Origin: Botrytis cinerea B05.10
Taxonomy: Eukaryota > Ascomycota > Leotiomycetes > Helotiales > Sclerotiniaceae
DNA length: 64,000 bases
Assembly: GCF_000143535.2 (NCBI RefSeq)
Contig: NC_037318.1
Span: 1,054,001 to 1,118,000 of the forward strand
Reading direction: 5' to 3'
Below are positions 23,293 through 35,202 of the stretch, piece after piece (the stretch's first letter is position 1; each line of letters starts with the position of its first letter). The notes beneath the pieces were generated by a model. The model was not told the DNA's origin. It saw only the letters and a program-made list of their open reading frames with translations, and searched no databases. The translations under genes and the position numbers were made by a program.

Positions 23293-25513
23293 AGAAATTT
23301 CGGTGATACGGTCCTGGGTGAATCAGCAATTTCAGTAAGCTCTTGTTAAAACCAGAGTTTGAAGATAGTGAGTATATCCAAATCAAAAGGTGAATCTATC
23401 TTCGGATAAGTTATAATATATTGAAGTGAAGATTGGGCTGCCAGCATTGTTTATATATAGATGAGTGGTTACAGCACCAACATAAACAGACCTGGCCACT
23501 ATACGTCTCATTCTAACATAATAGCACGAATACATGCCATTCAACAAGTATAAACTCGTAACAGAGACAGCAGAGACTTAGTTTCTACTGTAACATGTAT
23601 ATATGCTGGCTGTTCAGGGGTCGCGGCCCTTTGCCGCGCACATTGCCAGCCGAAAAAACCTGTATAGGTTCATTTTGACGCAAGACCTGCTAAGCAACTG
23701 ATCTTTCTTGCAATTTCCGAGATTTGATTCGCTGTCATGGCTGATTTTCCAACGTTCGAAATAATCAACTCCCTTCTAGTCGTTTCTCAACAGACAAATA
23801 GATAGTTATACCAAATGTAATTAAATGCCGAGCTTAGGTGAGCTCACCAGCAATTGTCATGGCCCCTGGGCAGAACATATTTGAAATAGATCACACTTGC
23901 TTCCGTATTTAATTGGAACCGTTTCATGCTACATTTTGCTACGTACCTGCGTGTTCTTGTGGTAGCATGAATGTTCTGATATGAAATACACGAGATATGT
24001 GCAGAATTTGAATTCGACGAAAACCTCCTGTCACAGCCCCTGATTTGCTTGCTTAGGCTGAATTCAATCGAATCACTATGAAAATCTCCAAGAATGATTC
24101 TAATATCAGGTTTGTGGTATTAACGCGGAAACGCCATAAAAAAAAATAGCCGAGGACTGGCTTGGATTTGATCTTCGCTCCTTCGAATGAAATCAGCCTC
24201 AATAAAGGATCAAGGCCGCATGACAAGTTCAAGAACAGGATCTGTAGATCAGGATGAATTGAAACACGAAGTACCCAATCACATTTGAAAATCTCGGATA
24301 TATTCTCTGACAATACTTTTTTACTCCCAAGAAACTTCATTAACTTGGAGGCACAGAAAAGAATGGCATCTGCAAGAATTTCATGACACAAAATAACAGA
24401 CATGAGAAATCCGTCTTGAAACTTATGAAGGATTGAAAGTGCTATCACGGAATTTTCAGAAGACTCTTTGGCTAGTAGCTAGTTTATCAAAACCGCTTTT
24501 TCCTTTCGTTTCCTCAAAAACATCCTCCCAAATTTTCGTCTAGCTATTTGCTATTGTTGGTCGTCGCTGACATGTTGACCGTCTCCCAAAAACTGCTTAG
24601 CTATTAAAGAATCAGGAAAATATCAGTCGTTTTATCAGTTAGACAATTGTGAAGCGAAAAGAAAAGTGACTAGTTTAGATGGCGTGTCTATCTCGATCGT
24701 TTTTGTATATTTTCCAGCAAGCCCTTTCGCGGAAAAAGCGCGTAAATATCGCGACTAAACATCTCGTCGTGTCTCAACAAGTTATCTGCATTCTAACAAT
24801 TTACAAAATTTCCCATGATCCGCATTAAAATGCATCTCCCGAGTTTAATATCATAATTGGAGACCCTTGTTCAACGAGCTTCTGTCTTGAGGAAATACGG
24901 GGGAAGAGTGTTGGCAGTAGATTGTGCTGCGGTGTGGTATCCATTGATTTTCGACATTACTGTGTAATTTTGATTCGCTCCAAATGAAAAGGGGATGGCA
25001 GAGACTTTGGCATAGATTAAGTGAGATAATAAGGGAGATGGATTAGGAAAGGCGAAGGTGAGGTAGGTGGACGGGTCAGATGGGGGTTTCAATGACATTA
25101 AATCCGTCATTTCCCATGTCATTTCCTGCACTGTGCACACTACCTCCGTGACCATCAAATTGCGTATGATTCTCTGGAATCAAGACGTTTCATACTTTAT
25201 TGATCTCCAATTCTCGAATGTAACAGAGAGTAAGGCTTATCGAAGATCTATTTTGACGTGCCTCGTTTTCAGAAGTGTGCTAGTGTCACGCTAGTTCTTC
25301 GGCAATTCATAGAGCCACGTTAGCGAGCGTTTCGAGCACACGTAAAAGTGATCACTAATGTGACGTTGATTTCATATAATAAGTTTGATATTAGAATAAA
25401 CATAAATAATCGCGCATTCTGTAACCCAGCCGTCCAACCCCTAGTACTTCTCAACATTCCTTCTGAGTGATCTAGTTACGACCAAACTAGTTTCCATCCC
25501 TTTCAATACTCGC
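23293..25513. other. Gene-poor region, about 2.2 kb
   Basis: No convincing gene. A minus-strand 131-codon frame at 24053-24448 has AT-rich, hydrophobic composition and no recognised motif. Around 24870-25080 on the minus strand, a pyrimidine-rich leader-like stretch precedes an ATG with a 28-codon frame (MSKINGYHTAAQ...), a possible small peptide or first exon, unproven. Confidence 0.35.
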
Positions 25514-25972
25514 CTACCTCGTTCTTCCCGGTCCCTCGTTCATAATATACTGCCCTAATGTAGGTATTTTTATGCGCTTCTTGTCACTCTTACTCCCGCC
25601 CGTCTCCTTCTTTCCTTTTGCCTTCCCATTCTCCACATTCATCTCTTCTCCCTCGTGATTCCGAGTCGTCTGATCGGCTTTTTTTCTTCCGAATATGGAG
25701 GCTATCAGACGTCGTGGCTTGGATTTATCAGGCCTTTGCTTTTGATCATTTACATCAGGCTCTACTTTTCTGTTGTTGTTGCTGATTGAAGAACTGGGCT
25801 CGCGAACACGGATGACTTTATTTTTAGCGGGGTTACCTTTATGGCGATCGTGAACTAGCGGATAGGTCACTGCCCTTCTATTCTCACGTTCGGAGATTTT
25901 GGAACGGGCTACTTGGTGAGGACGATCTAAGTTATCGGGAGGTTTGTCATTTGGACTGGGTCGGGAAGTCAT
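25514..25972 (-). CDS. Basic disordered protein (152 aa), hypothetical
   Basis: Single exon with ATG at 25972. The protein is hydrophilic throughout, rich in Lys, Arg, Asn and Pro, with a basic RRLIASIFGRKK patch at about residues 87-98 and a short C-terminal motif (IPTLGQYIMNE). No known domain. Its N-terminal third shares spaced features with the protein at 22243-23292 (KPPD, later ENRRAVTY), so the two may be distant paralogues. Codon use looks coding, but support from homology is lacking. Confidence 0.45.
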   Translation of the reverse strand: MTSRPSPNDKPPDNLDRPHQVARSKISERENRRAVTYPLVHDRHKGNPAKNKVIRVREPSSSISNNNRKVEPDVNDQKQRPDKSKPRRLIASIFGRKKADQTTRNHEGEEMNVENGKAKGKKETGGSKSDKKRIKIPTLGQYIMNEGPGRTR

Positions 25973-26633
25973 GATTGATATATGTATATAATAAGTATAA
26001 ATTCGGGGCTGTAGTGAAACACCGTGGATAGTATGATGAGGAAGTAGAGAAGTAAGTTTGTGTAACGAATTTTATGCAGCCAAATTCCAAGATGCACTTT
26101 TATAATCAGGTCCTCCCAGGTTGGAACTTAACTGAAATTAGTTGGAAACTATTAGGGTTCTGCCTTAAAGCAATCTTTTCAATGACCGGAGGTTTTCCAG
26201 TTCAGGAAATAAAGCGGTTCTTTTAAGGGCCGCGGTCAGTATCCAAGTATTCTACCCCGTGAGATGAGTAGGCAGCAACTTGCTTGATTTTGCCGCTTGA
26301 TAGGTCTCAAATTATCTAGTGTTATATTATTAAACCCTCAAAAAAAATTAATACTTAAATAACACAGAATTATGCGACTCAATCACACTCATAATCAGCG
26401 GAGATGGTTATACTTGTGTCGTCGTCAATTTTTGTAACGGCACTAAGAAGCTAACAAGAACTAATCAGATACATTGATCTGAAACCGAACAATTTAATGC
26501 TCTGTGAGTTCTATCATTATCACTGATATTTTTCAGTTAGCCTGTGTGTGGCGAAACAGCAACTATGTACAAAGCAATTCGACAGACGCTAGAAAGTGAA
26601 CATTATGCCCAGCTCAGGACCAGAGCTTCTTCC
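25973..26633. other. Intergenic, about 660 bp
   Basis: AT-rich; probable promoter of the gene ending at 25514 and 3' flank of the next minus-strand frame. Nothing else seen. Confidence 0.4.
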
Positions 26634-27072
26634 TCACCGTCTCGTCACTTTTGATTTAAAGCTTGAAAGAGTATCTCGAAGGCAAAAGCCATCTCTCTTT
26701 CCCGCTAAATCGCCTCCCTTCTCAACCTTCCTTGCTGGCTCGTTTGGAGTACTGACACCACCATTTTGAGTGCTTCTATGTGTATTCGCGCCACTAGTCT
26801 TTGGAGCTGTCTTGCGCGCATGATCTATACGATCAATTCCATCTCCATTCTCAGAGCTGCTAATTTCAAAGCCTGTGCTTTTCTCTTGCCCCTTTGACAG
26901 TAGGCACTGGCTCACCCGTACTATAGTTCAACGGAAAGGAAAAAGATTTTATACAACTCAGATTCGGAGCTTGGAAAGTGGCAGGTTGAAGGCTAGCATC
27001 TGATCGTTCTCTCATAATCGGATATTGTAATGGTTGGAGCTTCAAACGCTTGACTTGAATGGCCAGATGCAA
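26634..27072 (-). CDS. Possible two-exon hydrophilic protein, structure unresolved
   Basis: Two overlapping minus-strand frames, 27072-26866 and 26915-26634, both have protein-like composition. The downstream one is Ser/Asn/Gly/Lys-rich and ends in a basic stretch (FKSKVTRR). They would fit one gene with an intron near 26880-26920, but none of the GT..AG pairs I tested joined them in frame with a plausible length. It may be a frameshifted relic, or the model may need a distant splice site. Confidence 0.25.
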
Positions 27073-27980
27073 TCTTCTAGAGAATGATTCTATAAGCTTA
27101 GTGGATTTCGTCGATTGGGAATTGATACAATAAGGTTGTGTGGGCTTACAGGAAGTAAATGCGAGAGTTGTGTATCGGTAGAAGTGAAAATATATACAAA
27201 CAAAACCTATCTACCAGCTTCAAACACCTATGTCCCCAGCATACGTGTTGATCGTCGCGATGGGCTGGGCGGCTTCACGGACAGCAGGATTGTCTAGCTG
27301 TGGATGATATTCCCAACCAACGATTCCTTCGATTCTCAAATGCAAGCAATTTGTTGTTTATCACGCTCCGTATAACAACATGTATGAATTTAATTCTACT
27401 AAACCATGAATTCCTCGATTTTTGGGGTAATTAATATCCTGCAGAAAGTGGATTTCTATCGGGCCATTCAATTGAGATAATCTGGCAAGGAGCAACAATT
27501 AAAAGTTTATCAAATCTATATTGTGAGACTTAAACATAGGCCATATTTCGACAAATCTACCTAGAGAGAGAACTAATAACCCCACAGTCATGTGAATTTA
27601 AAAGAACAACACACCAGCCAAGAAAGTGACTCTGCTTCTCTACTTGTATCAGGAGAGCTACATGAAAAAAAGCAATCAACTTGAAATGATTACGCGTACT
27701 GTACCAAGAATTCGAGCTCACTAGAAAACTGGAAGACAATAGGTATCGTTGACATCAATGCACCTCTTGGACTTTTAAAGATGCTACTAAGCAATCAATG
27801 CTGAAGTTTGATATGACCAGAGACTGATATTGGCAAACGCTAATAGATGGCTATTGAGAAAATCCAAACCCATCTTACCTTGAACAATCCAACTCTGGGC
27901 TCTTATTCTCAAAGTGGCAGACGGAGCAAAGATATTGACTGCTATTGAAGATGTTCTTCAAGTGTGACATAGTGACATAA
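27073..27980. other. Intergenic, about 900 bp
   Basis: AT-rich with only short chance frames on both strands. No gene, repeat or RNA signal recognised. Confidence 0.4.
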
Positions 27981-28358
27981 CTAGTGGTCAATGAATAGCC
28001 GGTACAACCGTCGATCACTGAACATTGCACAAATGGATATCGTAGAGCTGAAGTTGTAAGGGTCATGGCATGCATATGAGAAGAAATCAGGTGAGACTTA
28101 CGACGATCTGGAGCTCAAGTAAACCAACCACGTGGACTTGCTGGTGCAGCGTAGGCTGAGCGGTATAACCGTATTATGGCATTGAGTGTGTAATTGACTG
28201 GTATTCATATCCGAATCTTGAAATCGCATTACACCAAGTCCCAGCTGATCAGCACGCGATTCGATGATCGGGGTGAGATGTATGTCGCGATATTCTGTTT
28301 GGGATATAGCTTGGAAATGCTCTCTGGCGGTGATGGAAAGCACCACATTCGTATCCAT
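27981..28358 (-). CDS. Possible small two-exon gene (107 aa), unrecognised
   Basis: A frame with ATG at 28358 runs to a strong donor (GTAAGT at 28101-28096). A 54-nt intron ends at an AACTTCAG acceptor (28048), and the second exon 28047-27981 ends in TAG. Joined, it gives a 107-residue mixed-composition protein with no known motif. The frame is also open upstream through a Lys/Gly-rich repeat (28421-28470 region), but an in-frame stop occurs at about 28477, so the real start is unclear. It may be a gene fragment. Confidence 0.25.
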
Positions 28359-28411
28359 GTTGAGGAGCAGGGAACATTCATTATCTTGTCGACAACAGAT
28401 GATACAAGCCC

Positions 28412-28470
28412 CTTTCTTCCCTTTCCTTTGCCTTTGCCTCTTCTTGCCCTTGCCCTTGCCCTTGCTGCTG
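28412..28470. repeat. Pyrimidine-rich imperfect repeat (CCTTTG/CCCTTG units)
   Basis: Short units of the type CCTTTG and CCCTTG repeat through this stretch on the plus strand. Read on the minus strand it would code for Lys/Gly/Arg-rich sequence. It lies between the small frame at 27981-28358 and the exporter gene. Confidence 0.5.
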
Positions 28471-28706
28471 GATGCTCATAACAATTTACTTCTTGTCTTC
28501 CAACCTCATTGAAAGGATGATGCGCTGAATATCGTTGTCATTGGGTGTCGCTGGGTCCACTTGGCGCCTAACAAAGAATCCGGGGTAGCTATATTTTAGT
28601 GCTGCAACCTGCGCCACCGATAATCTCAAATTACCAACTCCGACTTCGAGCAATCCCAATCGTTTTTGTAACAACAACAAGCTATGAAAGAACGGAAATA
28701 GCTATC

Positions 28707-31700
28707 ATGAGTTCCTCGCCATCGGCTTCAGAAGGTTCCAGCGCGTCGCCCGTAAATAGAGACGCTCAACGAGATCGAAGGTTTGGAAAGAACGGTGCAA
28801 AACGAGGGGTATGCTGCCATAGGATTTGCGCAAGAGAATAGATTGAGAACTAATATTGTGTCACGTTGCAACAGAAATTACGCAATGGAACATTCGTATT
28901 ACCTAGTACAGGAGAACGAGTTCGCAGACAAATTACACTCAGAGGTCCTTCGGGATTTGACGGGCCGGCGCGATCATCTTCACACGAAGAAGGTTTGGGG
29001 TTGGGTCTGAATTTGAGGGGAGAAGACGCAAATAGATTTCAAAGAGCTTGGAATAATTGTGTTAAATCCTCGAAGGAATTTGCACAATGGATAAAGACTC
29101 CCACTGGAAAGGGAATTCTAAAATGCTCGTTAGCATACACACTTGGGAGTTTGGCGACTTTCTCACCGCACTTAGCCAACTTCCTAGGGCAACAAGATGG
29201 AAAACATATGGTTGCTACAATCACGGTATACTTTCACCCTGCAAGATCATCGGGGTCCATGATTGAAGCCGCAATACTGGGTATATCGGCATTCCTATAC
29301 GCGGTCTTCATATCAGTGTCGAGCATGGCGGTCTCGGTGTACTGCGAAACTCAATTGGGTCTCATAGAACTTGGTTATACCCTTATTCTCATAGTGTTTT
29401 GTGGAGGAGGTCTAGGATTTATTGGTTGGTTCAAGCAGGCCTACAATGCCCCATTGGTTAGTGTTGCGTGTAGTCTGGCAAGTTTGGCAATCATCACGGT
29501 TCTCACAAAAGAGAATGCGGTGCAAGTGGGTGTTTTTTCGAATGATAAAATTGTACAGGTCATGAAAATGGTTATCATGGGGATGGTTTCAACGTCAATC
29601 GTCAGTTTGTTGGTTAGTTGTTCTTTTACTTACACCTGTTAAGACCAATTGCTGATTTCTAAAAGGCATGGCCAATATCTGCTCGAGCAGAGCTTCGAGA
29701 AAGCATGATCAAGACCACAGACTCATTTGGAGATATGCTTACTATGATTACTCGAGGATTCCTTAGTGGTTCGGAAACTGATTTGCGCTCGAGTTCTTTT
29801 GATCGAGCTCAAAAGCAATACAAATCGGTCTTTACTCAGCTCAAAAAAAATCTAAAGGAAGCGAAACTGGAACATTACGTCCTAGGCACCGAAAACGAAT
29901 ATGCCATTGAAGCGAGGCTTGTTGGTTGTATGCAAACACTTGCCCAGTCCATTGGAGGGTTACGGAGTGCTGCAATGACACAATTTTCGTTGCTTCAAGA
30001 ACCTCCATTAGGCAGTGCAACGCCGACGGGCTCGCATGGTTTCCCGTCGTCTCAAGTAAATCCCCTCAGCCGACCCATCAGCAGCAAATCAGATCGTTTT
30101 GCAGTTCTTGGAGCTATCGAGGAAGCATCGGAAGAGGGCAGTGATCTCGATGCCATTTCAGAGAGACCTAAGTTCCTTACTCGCCAAGGTACCGAAACCA
30201 CTTTATCGAGTATAGTTATGCCGACAGTTCGGTCTCCATCGGAGATCTTTGGACGATTTATTCTTCATCTTGGCCCGTCAATGAAGTCGCTCGCATATAC
30301 ACTCTCTCAAATCCTAGAAGAGCTACCATTTGCCGAAGGGCCCGAATACCGCATTACTATAAATGAGCATTTCCGATCAAGTCTGACAGAAGCATTGTAA
30401 GGATAGCCAACTTATCTCTTTAAGCCTAGAATCTAACAACACGTTTGTAGGAAACTATACAGTAACGCAAGAGCTCAAGCACTAAAGGAACTCTATAAAT
30501 CTAAAGAACTTGATAGAACCCGCCCCGAAAGTATTGAAGCTGATTTCGAAGAAGTGGCTGCAAGTTGCGGCCATTTCAGTTTCAATCTACAAGATTTTGC
30601 AAACGAGATGCAAAACTATTTGGCTATCCTAGAAGAGTTAAAAGAAGAAGTAGAGTGTTCAAAACATCGTTCGTGGAAATGGCTCATGTTTTGGCGAAAG
30701 TCTAATCGCCAGTTCAAAGCAGATGCTATCGACGATGAAGAGCAGGAACAACTTATCGCGAGGGATGGAGGTAATGAGTTGCCCAAAGACATTCCTGATC
30801 CTTTACGTACCAGGCTTGGATATAGAAAGGTTGAAATTACTTCTAGAGTCAACTCAGAGACTAAGGGAGGGTTTATACGCCGGAAGGCAATGTGTATGGT
30901 ACGATTCTTAGATCGCGATGATAGTGAGTGACGTCCAAAGTAAGCTTGATGTACCCCACTTACCAATTTGTAGTTCGATTTGCCGTGAAAGTTGGCCTCG
31001 GAGCTGCTCTTTATGCTCTGTTTGCTTTCATACCCGGCACAAGACCAACATATCAGCATTACCGTGGAGAATGGGGACTTCTGTCTTATATGTTAGTGTG
31101 TAGTATGACAATTGGAGCGTCTAACACCACTGGCTGGGCTCGTTTCATTGGTACTTTCATCGGTGCCGTGATCGCATGTGTGGTTTGGGTCATCTGTGTT
31201 GGAAATCCTTACGCATTGGCTTTCTGCGGATGGCTTGTCAGCTTACCGTGTTTTTATATTATCATTGCAAAAGGCAATGGTCCCTTCGGTCGCTTTATCA
31301 TGCTTACCTACAATCTTTCTTGTTTGTACGCGTATTCTTTGTCCGTCAAGGATTCCGATCACGATGACGACGAAGGTGGTGTCAGACCAATTATCACCGA
31401 AATTGCATTTCATAGAGTCGTTGCGGTTCTTGCAGGTTGTATTTGGGGTTTGATCATCACAAGAGTTGTATGGCCGATTTCAGCAAGACAGAAATTCAAA
31501 GAAGGTTTGTCACTTCTGTGGTTGCGAATGGGTCTCGTTTGGAAAAGGGATCCCTTATCAACAATTGTAGAAGGCGAGTCTCAATATGCATACATGAATT
31601 TGAGAGAAGAATTCGAATTTCAAAGGTATATATTTGTACTTGACAAACTTCGAAGCTCAGCCACAAGCGAATTCGAACTTCGAGGCCCATTCCCATCTGC

Positions 31701-32306
31701 TACCTATGGGCGAATAGTCGAGGCTACGACTAAAATGCTGGATGCTTTTCATGCTATGAATGTAGTTATCCAAAAGAACGCTGAAGCTAGTGAGGGGGAA
31801 GCTTTATTATTGAAATTCACAGAAGACGAAAGAGCGCAGCTCTCTGCGAGGATCAGCCATTTGTTTCAAGGTCTGTGTTCTTCACCAATTCAATGTTACA
31901 AAGTAGATACTAACGATGAATAGTCATGGCCTCCTCAATGAAACTCGAGTATCCTCTCTTAACAGACGGCCTTCCTAGCACGGCTCATTCCCGCGATCGT
32001 CTCTTAGCAAAGATTTTTCAATATAGAAAAAGTATGTCTATTAGTAACGGTCGCATCGACGAGGATGAATACACGCAAGTAAACGATGATTATGATGGAT
32101 TGACAAACTCTGGCGGGTTGGAGTTGCAAGGGACTGGGGTGCAGAGAAGATCAAGTCAAGGAATCACAGTGAAAGATGAAGATTATGAAATCTTGTATGC
32201 TTTTATTTTGGTAACGGGCCAATTGGCAGAGGAAATCGGAAAGGTGCAGAGGGAATTGGAGGTGTTATTTGGTGTGTTAGATGAGGGAGTATTGGAATTG
32301 AGGTAG
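28707..32306 (+). CDS. BRE4-like 6-TM exporter / fusaric-acid-resistance-type membrane protein (1107 aa)
   Basis: Six exons: 28707-28808, 28875-29612, 29666-30396, 30451-30923, 30974-31870 and 31924-32306. Introns are 50-66 nt and all junctions keep the frame. After a Ser-rich tail, a first cluster of about six membrane helices spans exon 2 (residues about 110-280) and ends in AWPISARAELRES. A long cytoplasmic segment and a second membrane cluster (exon 5, ending VVWPISARQKFKE) follow. The twin 'WPxSAR' joints after each helix bundle match the fungal ER-transporter-like 6-TM N-terminal domain plus the DUF2421/FUSC C-terminal domain, seen in yeast Bre4-type and aromatic-acid exporter proteins. 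The substrate is unknown. Confidence 0.87.
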
Positions 32307-33175
32307 AGGTGAAAGTGATAAAAGCGAGAGAAGCTGTTCTTCGGAACTAAACTCTGGAGTCAGATGAGATGCGAAAAAAGATGAAAAGATGAGAGTTCAT
32401 TTAAACACAACCGAACCGATGAAGTTCAGCAATGGGTAGTCATATCATTGTCGTCTTCTAAGCTTTCTAAATAGTAATGTCAAGTATAGCATGGAGTTTG
32501 GCGATCAATTTTTGGGAAATCTCGATGGCTGGGAATGGAATGGACCGGATCGGAATGGATGAGAAAACGAAGGATTGGGAAATTCAAAATAAATTCGATT
32601 TACAATTCGTCGGCTCTTTTAATTAGTATATGGATAGTTACAATATATATACATATAGTGTTCAGTGAGTGACATATCAACTTTCAGCCTTGTTCATGAT
32701 TTCGCTGCCTGAGATTGTGATATGAGAAATGATGAATCTTTTGAGTTGCTATTTGCCACATAGTTGAGTTTGAGTTTTCGACTATTGGTAACATGGAGAG
32801 CATCGTGTGCACTTTTCGATGTTGATTACTGGTGCGTTCCCGGTAAGCTTTGTGTAGAAGCTCACCGGATGTAAAATTCATAAACTTTGTTCAAAAAGGA
32901 AAAGGGTTGGAGTTCCAATTCAGATTCTCGACCTCATTCGTATATCGTAATTGAAACCATATTTATCATTCATCATACATACTCAGTGGATCGAAACGAT
33001 CACTGAAAATAATCCATAGTATCCTATGTGATTTCATATAGACGCCTGCCTAGCACCAGTCATTTTATTACACACTTGTTTTGCTTCCACTTTTGAATTT
33101 CATCATCCACCGTTCCCCATCGTTAAAATATCCTTTTTTTTTTTCATCCCAACCTGAACTCATTCGAAGAAACAA
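32307..33175. other. Convergent intergenic region, about 870 bp
   Basis: The exporter gene and the histone chaperone gene end towards each other here. It contains GGAATGGA-type repeats near 32530-32560 and an AT-rich core. No gene seen. Confidence 0.45.
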
Positions 33176-34812
33176 CTAAGCAGCCTCCTCAGCAGTTTCC
33201 TCTACACTAGCGACCTTGGCCTTCTTCTCTTTTCCCCCATCGCTATTTTCGCCTTCAACTTCTGGCTCTTCTTCTGCCTTTCTCTTCGAACCTGATTGTA
33301 TTGGTAAATCCTTAGTTTCCTTTTTCTTATGTCTAACTAAACCTGTTAGATCCGTAGCTGTCTTTTTGGCTTCTTCAACACGTGCAGCGGTATCAGATGC
33401 AGATTCTCCAAGGACATTTCCTAGAATGCCACTCATAGCGTTGGATTGGGGTGCACCAGCTGGTGCGAGGGCTGAAGCCAAAGCCTGGTTGATGTCTACA
33501 GGTGGAGCGCGGAGTTCTTTGAGCTGTAAGATAATGGTGTTAGCATATTTAGCCGTCGTGGAAGTTCAAGAAAAAAACTGTGTAAGAAGGAAGGAGGTAA
33601 CATACACGAAGCTCCATATCCGCAACGATACTTTTAACATCGGCGATTCTGTGTCTCGTGACATCATTATCTTCTGAGACGGCCGACTCTGCCAATTCAA
33701 CTTCTTGGTTGTGTAGCTTGAGTTTGGTGCTCTTGATCGCTAGTTCCAATTCCTTGACAGCTTCTGCTCTCATTTCCTCGTCGACATTGTCGGCTCCTGC
33801 GTTGGGCTTCTTATCATCGGTTTCAGTTTGTGTAATTGATGCAAATTCAAGGGCGAGGGATAGTTTGTAATGCGCTTCGGCAATTTGTTCATCTTCTTCT
33901 GGGAAAAGACTTTGTTTCAAGGCGAGAGATTCCTTGAAATCTGCCACTGCAGCTGGAAATCTATGTAAATGTTAGCAACTGATGGGAATTTCATATCATG
34001 GACCTCATGCACCTTTCATTCTCAAGAGAAATCTCTCCCAAGAGATCACGTGTATCCGCAAGCCTCTCTTTGATATGGGTAGTCATAGGATTATCGCCAG
34101 TTTCTTTTCCCTTGCCCTCTCCCTCATCCGCTTGCAACCTCTTCTCGAATAATACACGGGTCAAATCCAGGATGTCGAAAGCAATATTGAGGGGATCATC
34201 TTCTTCATCTTCTTCCTCTGCTTCCTCTTCCTCCTCATCTGAATCTTCGAAATTCTCATCTCCCGTGAATGTAAACAGAGGCTTATTTGGGTTTGTGTTA
34301 GAACTTTCTTCTTTCTTGGCAGCGCCTCCATTTGCAATTATAGCAACCTCTTCTTCGGCCACTTTATCTGCCTTTTCTTCTGCTTCTGTTTTTCCAGCCT
34401 CATCCTTCTTCTCATCTTCCGTCTTAACGGACTCATCTTCTTCTGTAATGGTATCTACTTTCTTTGCGCCACTCTTCTTCTTAGATTTTTGCTTCTCACC
34501 TCCAGCTCTACCACCCAATACATCACTTTGTTGCTGCGCAACCTTGAAGAGTGCTCTTCCATACAGAAACAGAATCTCTGCATTTTCCGGGGACATTTCT
34601 CCATTGATTTCAGCTTGTAATTCGGCGGCTTGCGCATAGTGATCTACGGCATCGTCGTAACGCTTTTGTGCATATTCAGCGGTTCCTTTTGCACAATATT
34701 CGGCGAGCGATACTTTGGCCGAATTGTATGCTTCCAAATCTGCGGATGCTTGCGTGGATAAGGTGATGGGTGGTTCGATTGGTTCAGCCATTCTAGCTTT
34801 ATGGGCAAACAA
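33176..34812 (-). CDS. NASP/Hif1/Sim3-type histone chaperone with SHNi-TPR
   Basis: Exons 34812 (or 34791)-34013, 33960-33606 and 33523-33176; introns of 52 and 82 nt. The second ATG (34791, MAEPIEPP) is the more usual family start and gives 493 aa; the first gives 500. TPR-like helices at the start (KGTAEYAQKRYDDAVDHYAQ) are interrupted by a long acidic, Lys-rich insert and resume after the DDPLNIAFDILDLTRVLFEK segment. The chain ends with LKELRAPPVD and a Lys-rich nuclear-signal-like tail (SGSKRKAEEE). This interrupted-TPR layout is typical of NASP, yeast Hif1 and fission yeast Sim3, which bind H3-H4 or CENP-A. It is divergent to DNA polymerase epsilon subunit B. Confidence 0.88.
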
Positions 34813-35035
34813 GTGGGAATTTGAGGTCTGCGATTGAAGTATTTGGCAGAGCTTTAGTAAAGTTCGATCTTTTTCAATTGTAATTGTTGAAAATCAGCAA
34901 TTGATAAATGGTAAAGTTAGGAGGTGATATAGAAACGAATTTACGATAGTTAAGTGAATAAGACAATAACTTGTTTTTGAAGCTCAGAGTCGTAAGGTGC
35001 TTAAGGACCAGATTTGCAGGGATTAGCTGAGCTTT

Positions 35036-35081
35036 ACGCGAAACTTGAAAGCACTTTAACTTTTACGCGTCAACAACGCGT
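35036..35081. promoter_or_regulatory. Cluster of three MluI cell-cycle boxes in a bidirectional promoter
   Basis: ACGCGA (35036-35041), ACGCGT (35065-35070) and ACGCGT (35076-35081) lie in the 390-411 bp between the histone chaperone and Pol epsilon subunit B genes. ACGCGT is the MCB site bound by MBF (Mbp1-Swi6 and relatives), which drives G1/S genes in yeasts. Both flanking genes have S-phase roles, so joint cell-cycle control is a reasonable inference. No other element is claimed in the rest of 34813-35202. Confidence 0.6.
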
Positions 35082-35202
35082 CTCACAAGCCTTGATCAAA
35101 ATATTGAACAAATGTGTTAAGCATATATGAATTTACGAAATGCATGATTGAGAACGATTAAGACGACAAAATACAGAGGATCTTGGAAATTGAACTGAAA
35201 AT

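Noticed and set aside
22450..23294. Phe/Leu-rich plus-strand frames
   Set aside because: Antisense of the Arg/Glu-rich protein; the apparent membrane segments are an artefact of the repeats.
33998..34639. 213-codon Ser-rich plus-strand frame
   Set aside because: Antisense of the acidic Glu/Lys insert of the histone chaperone.
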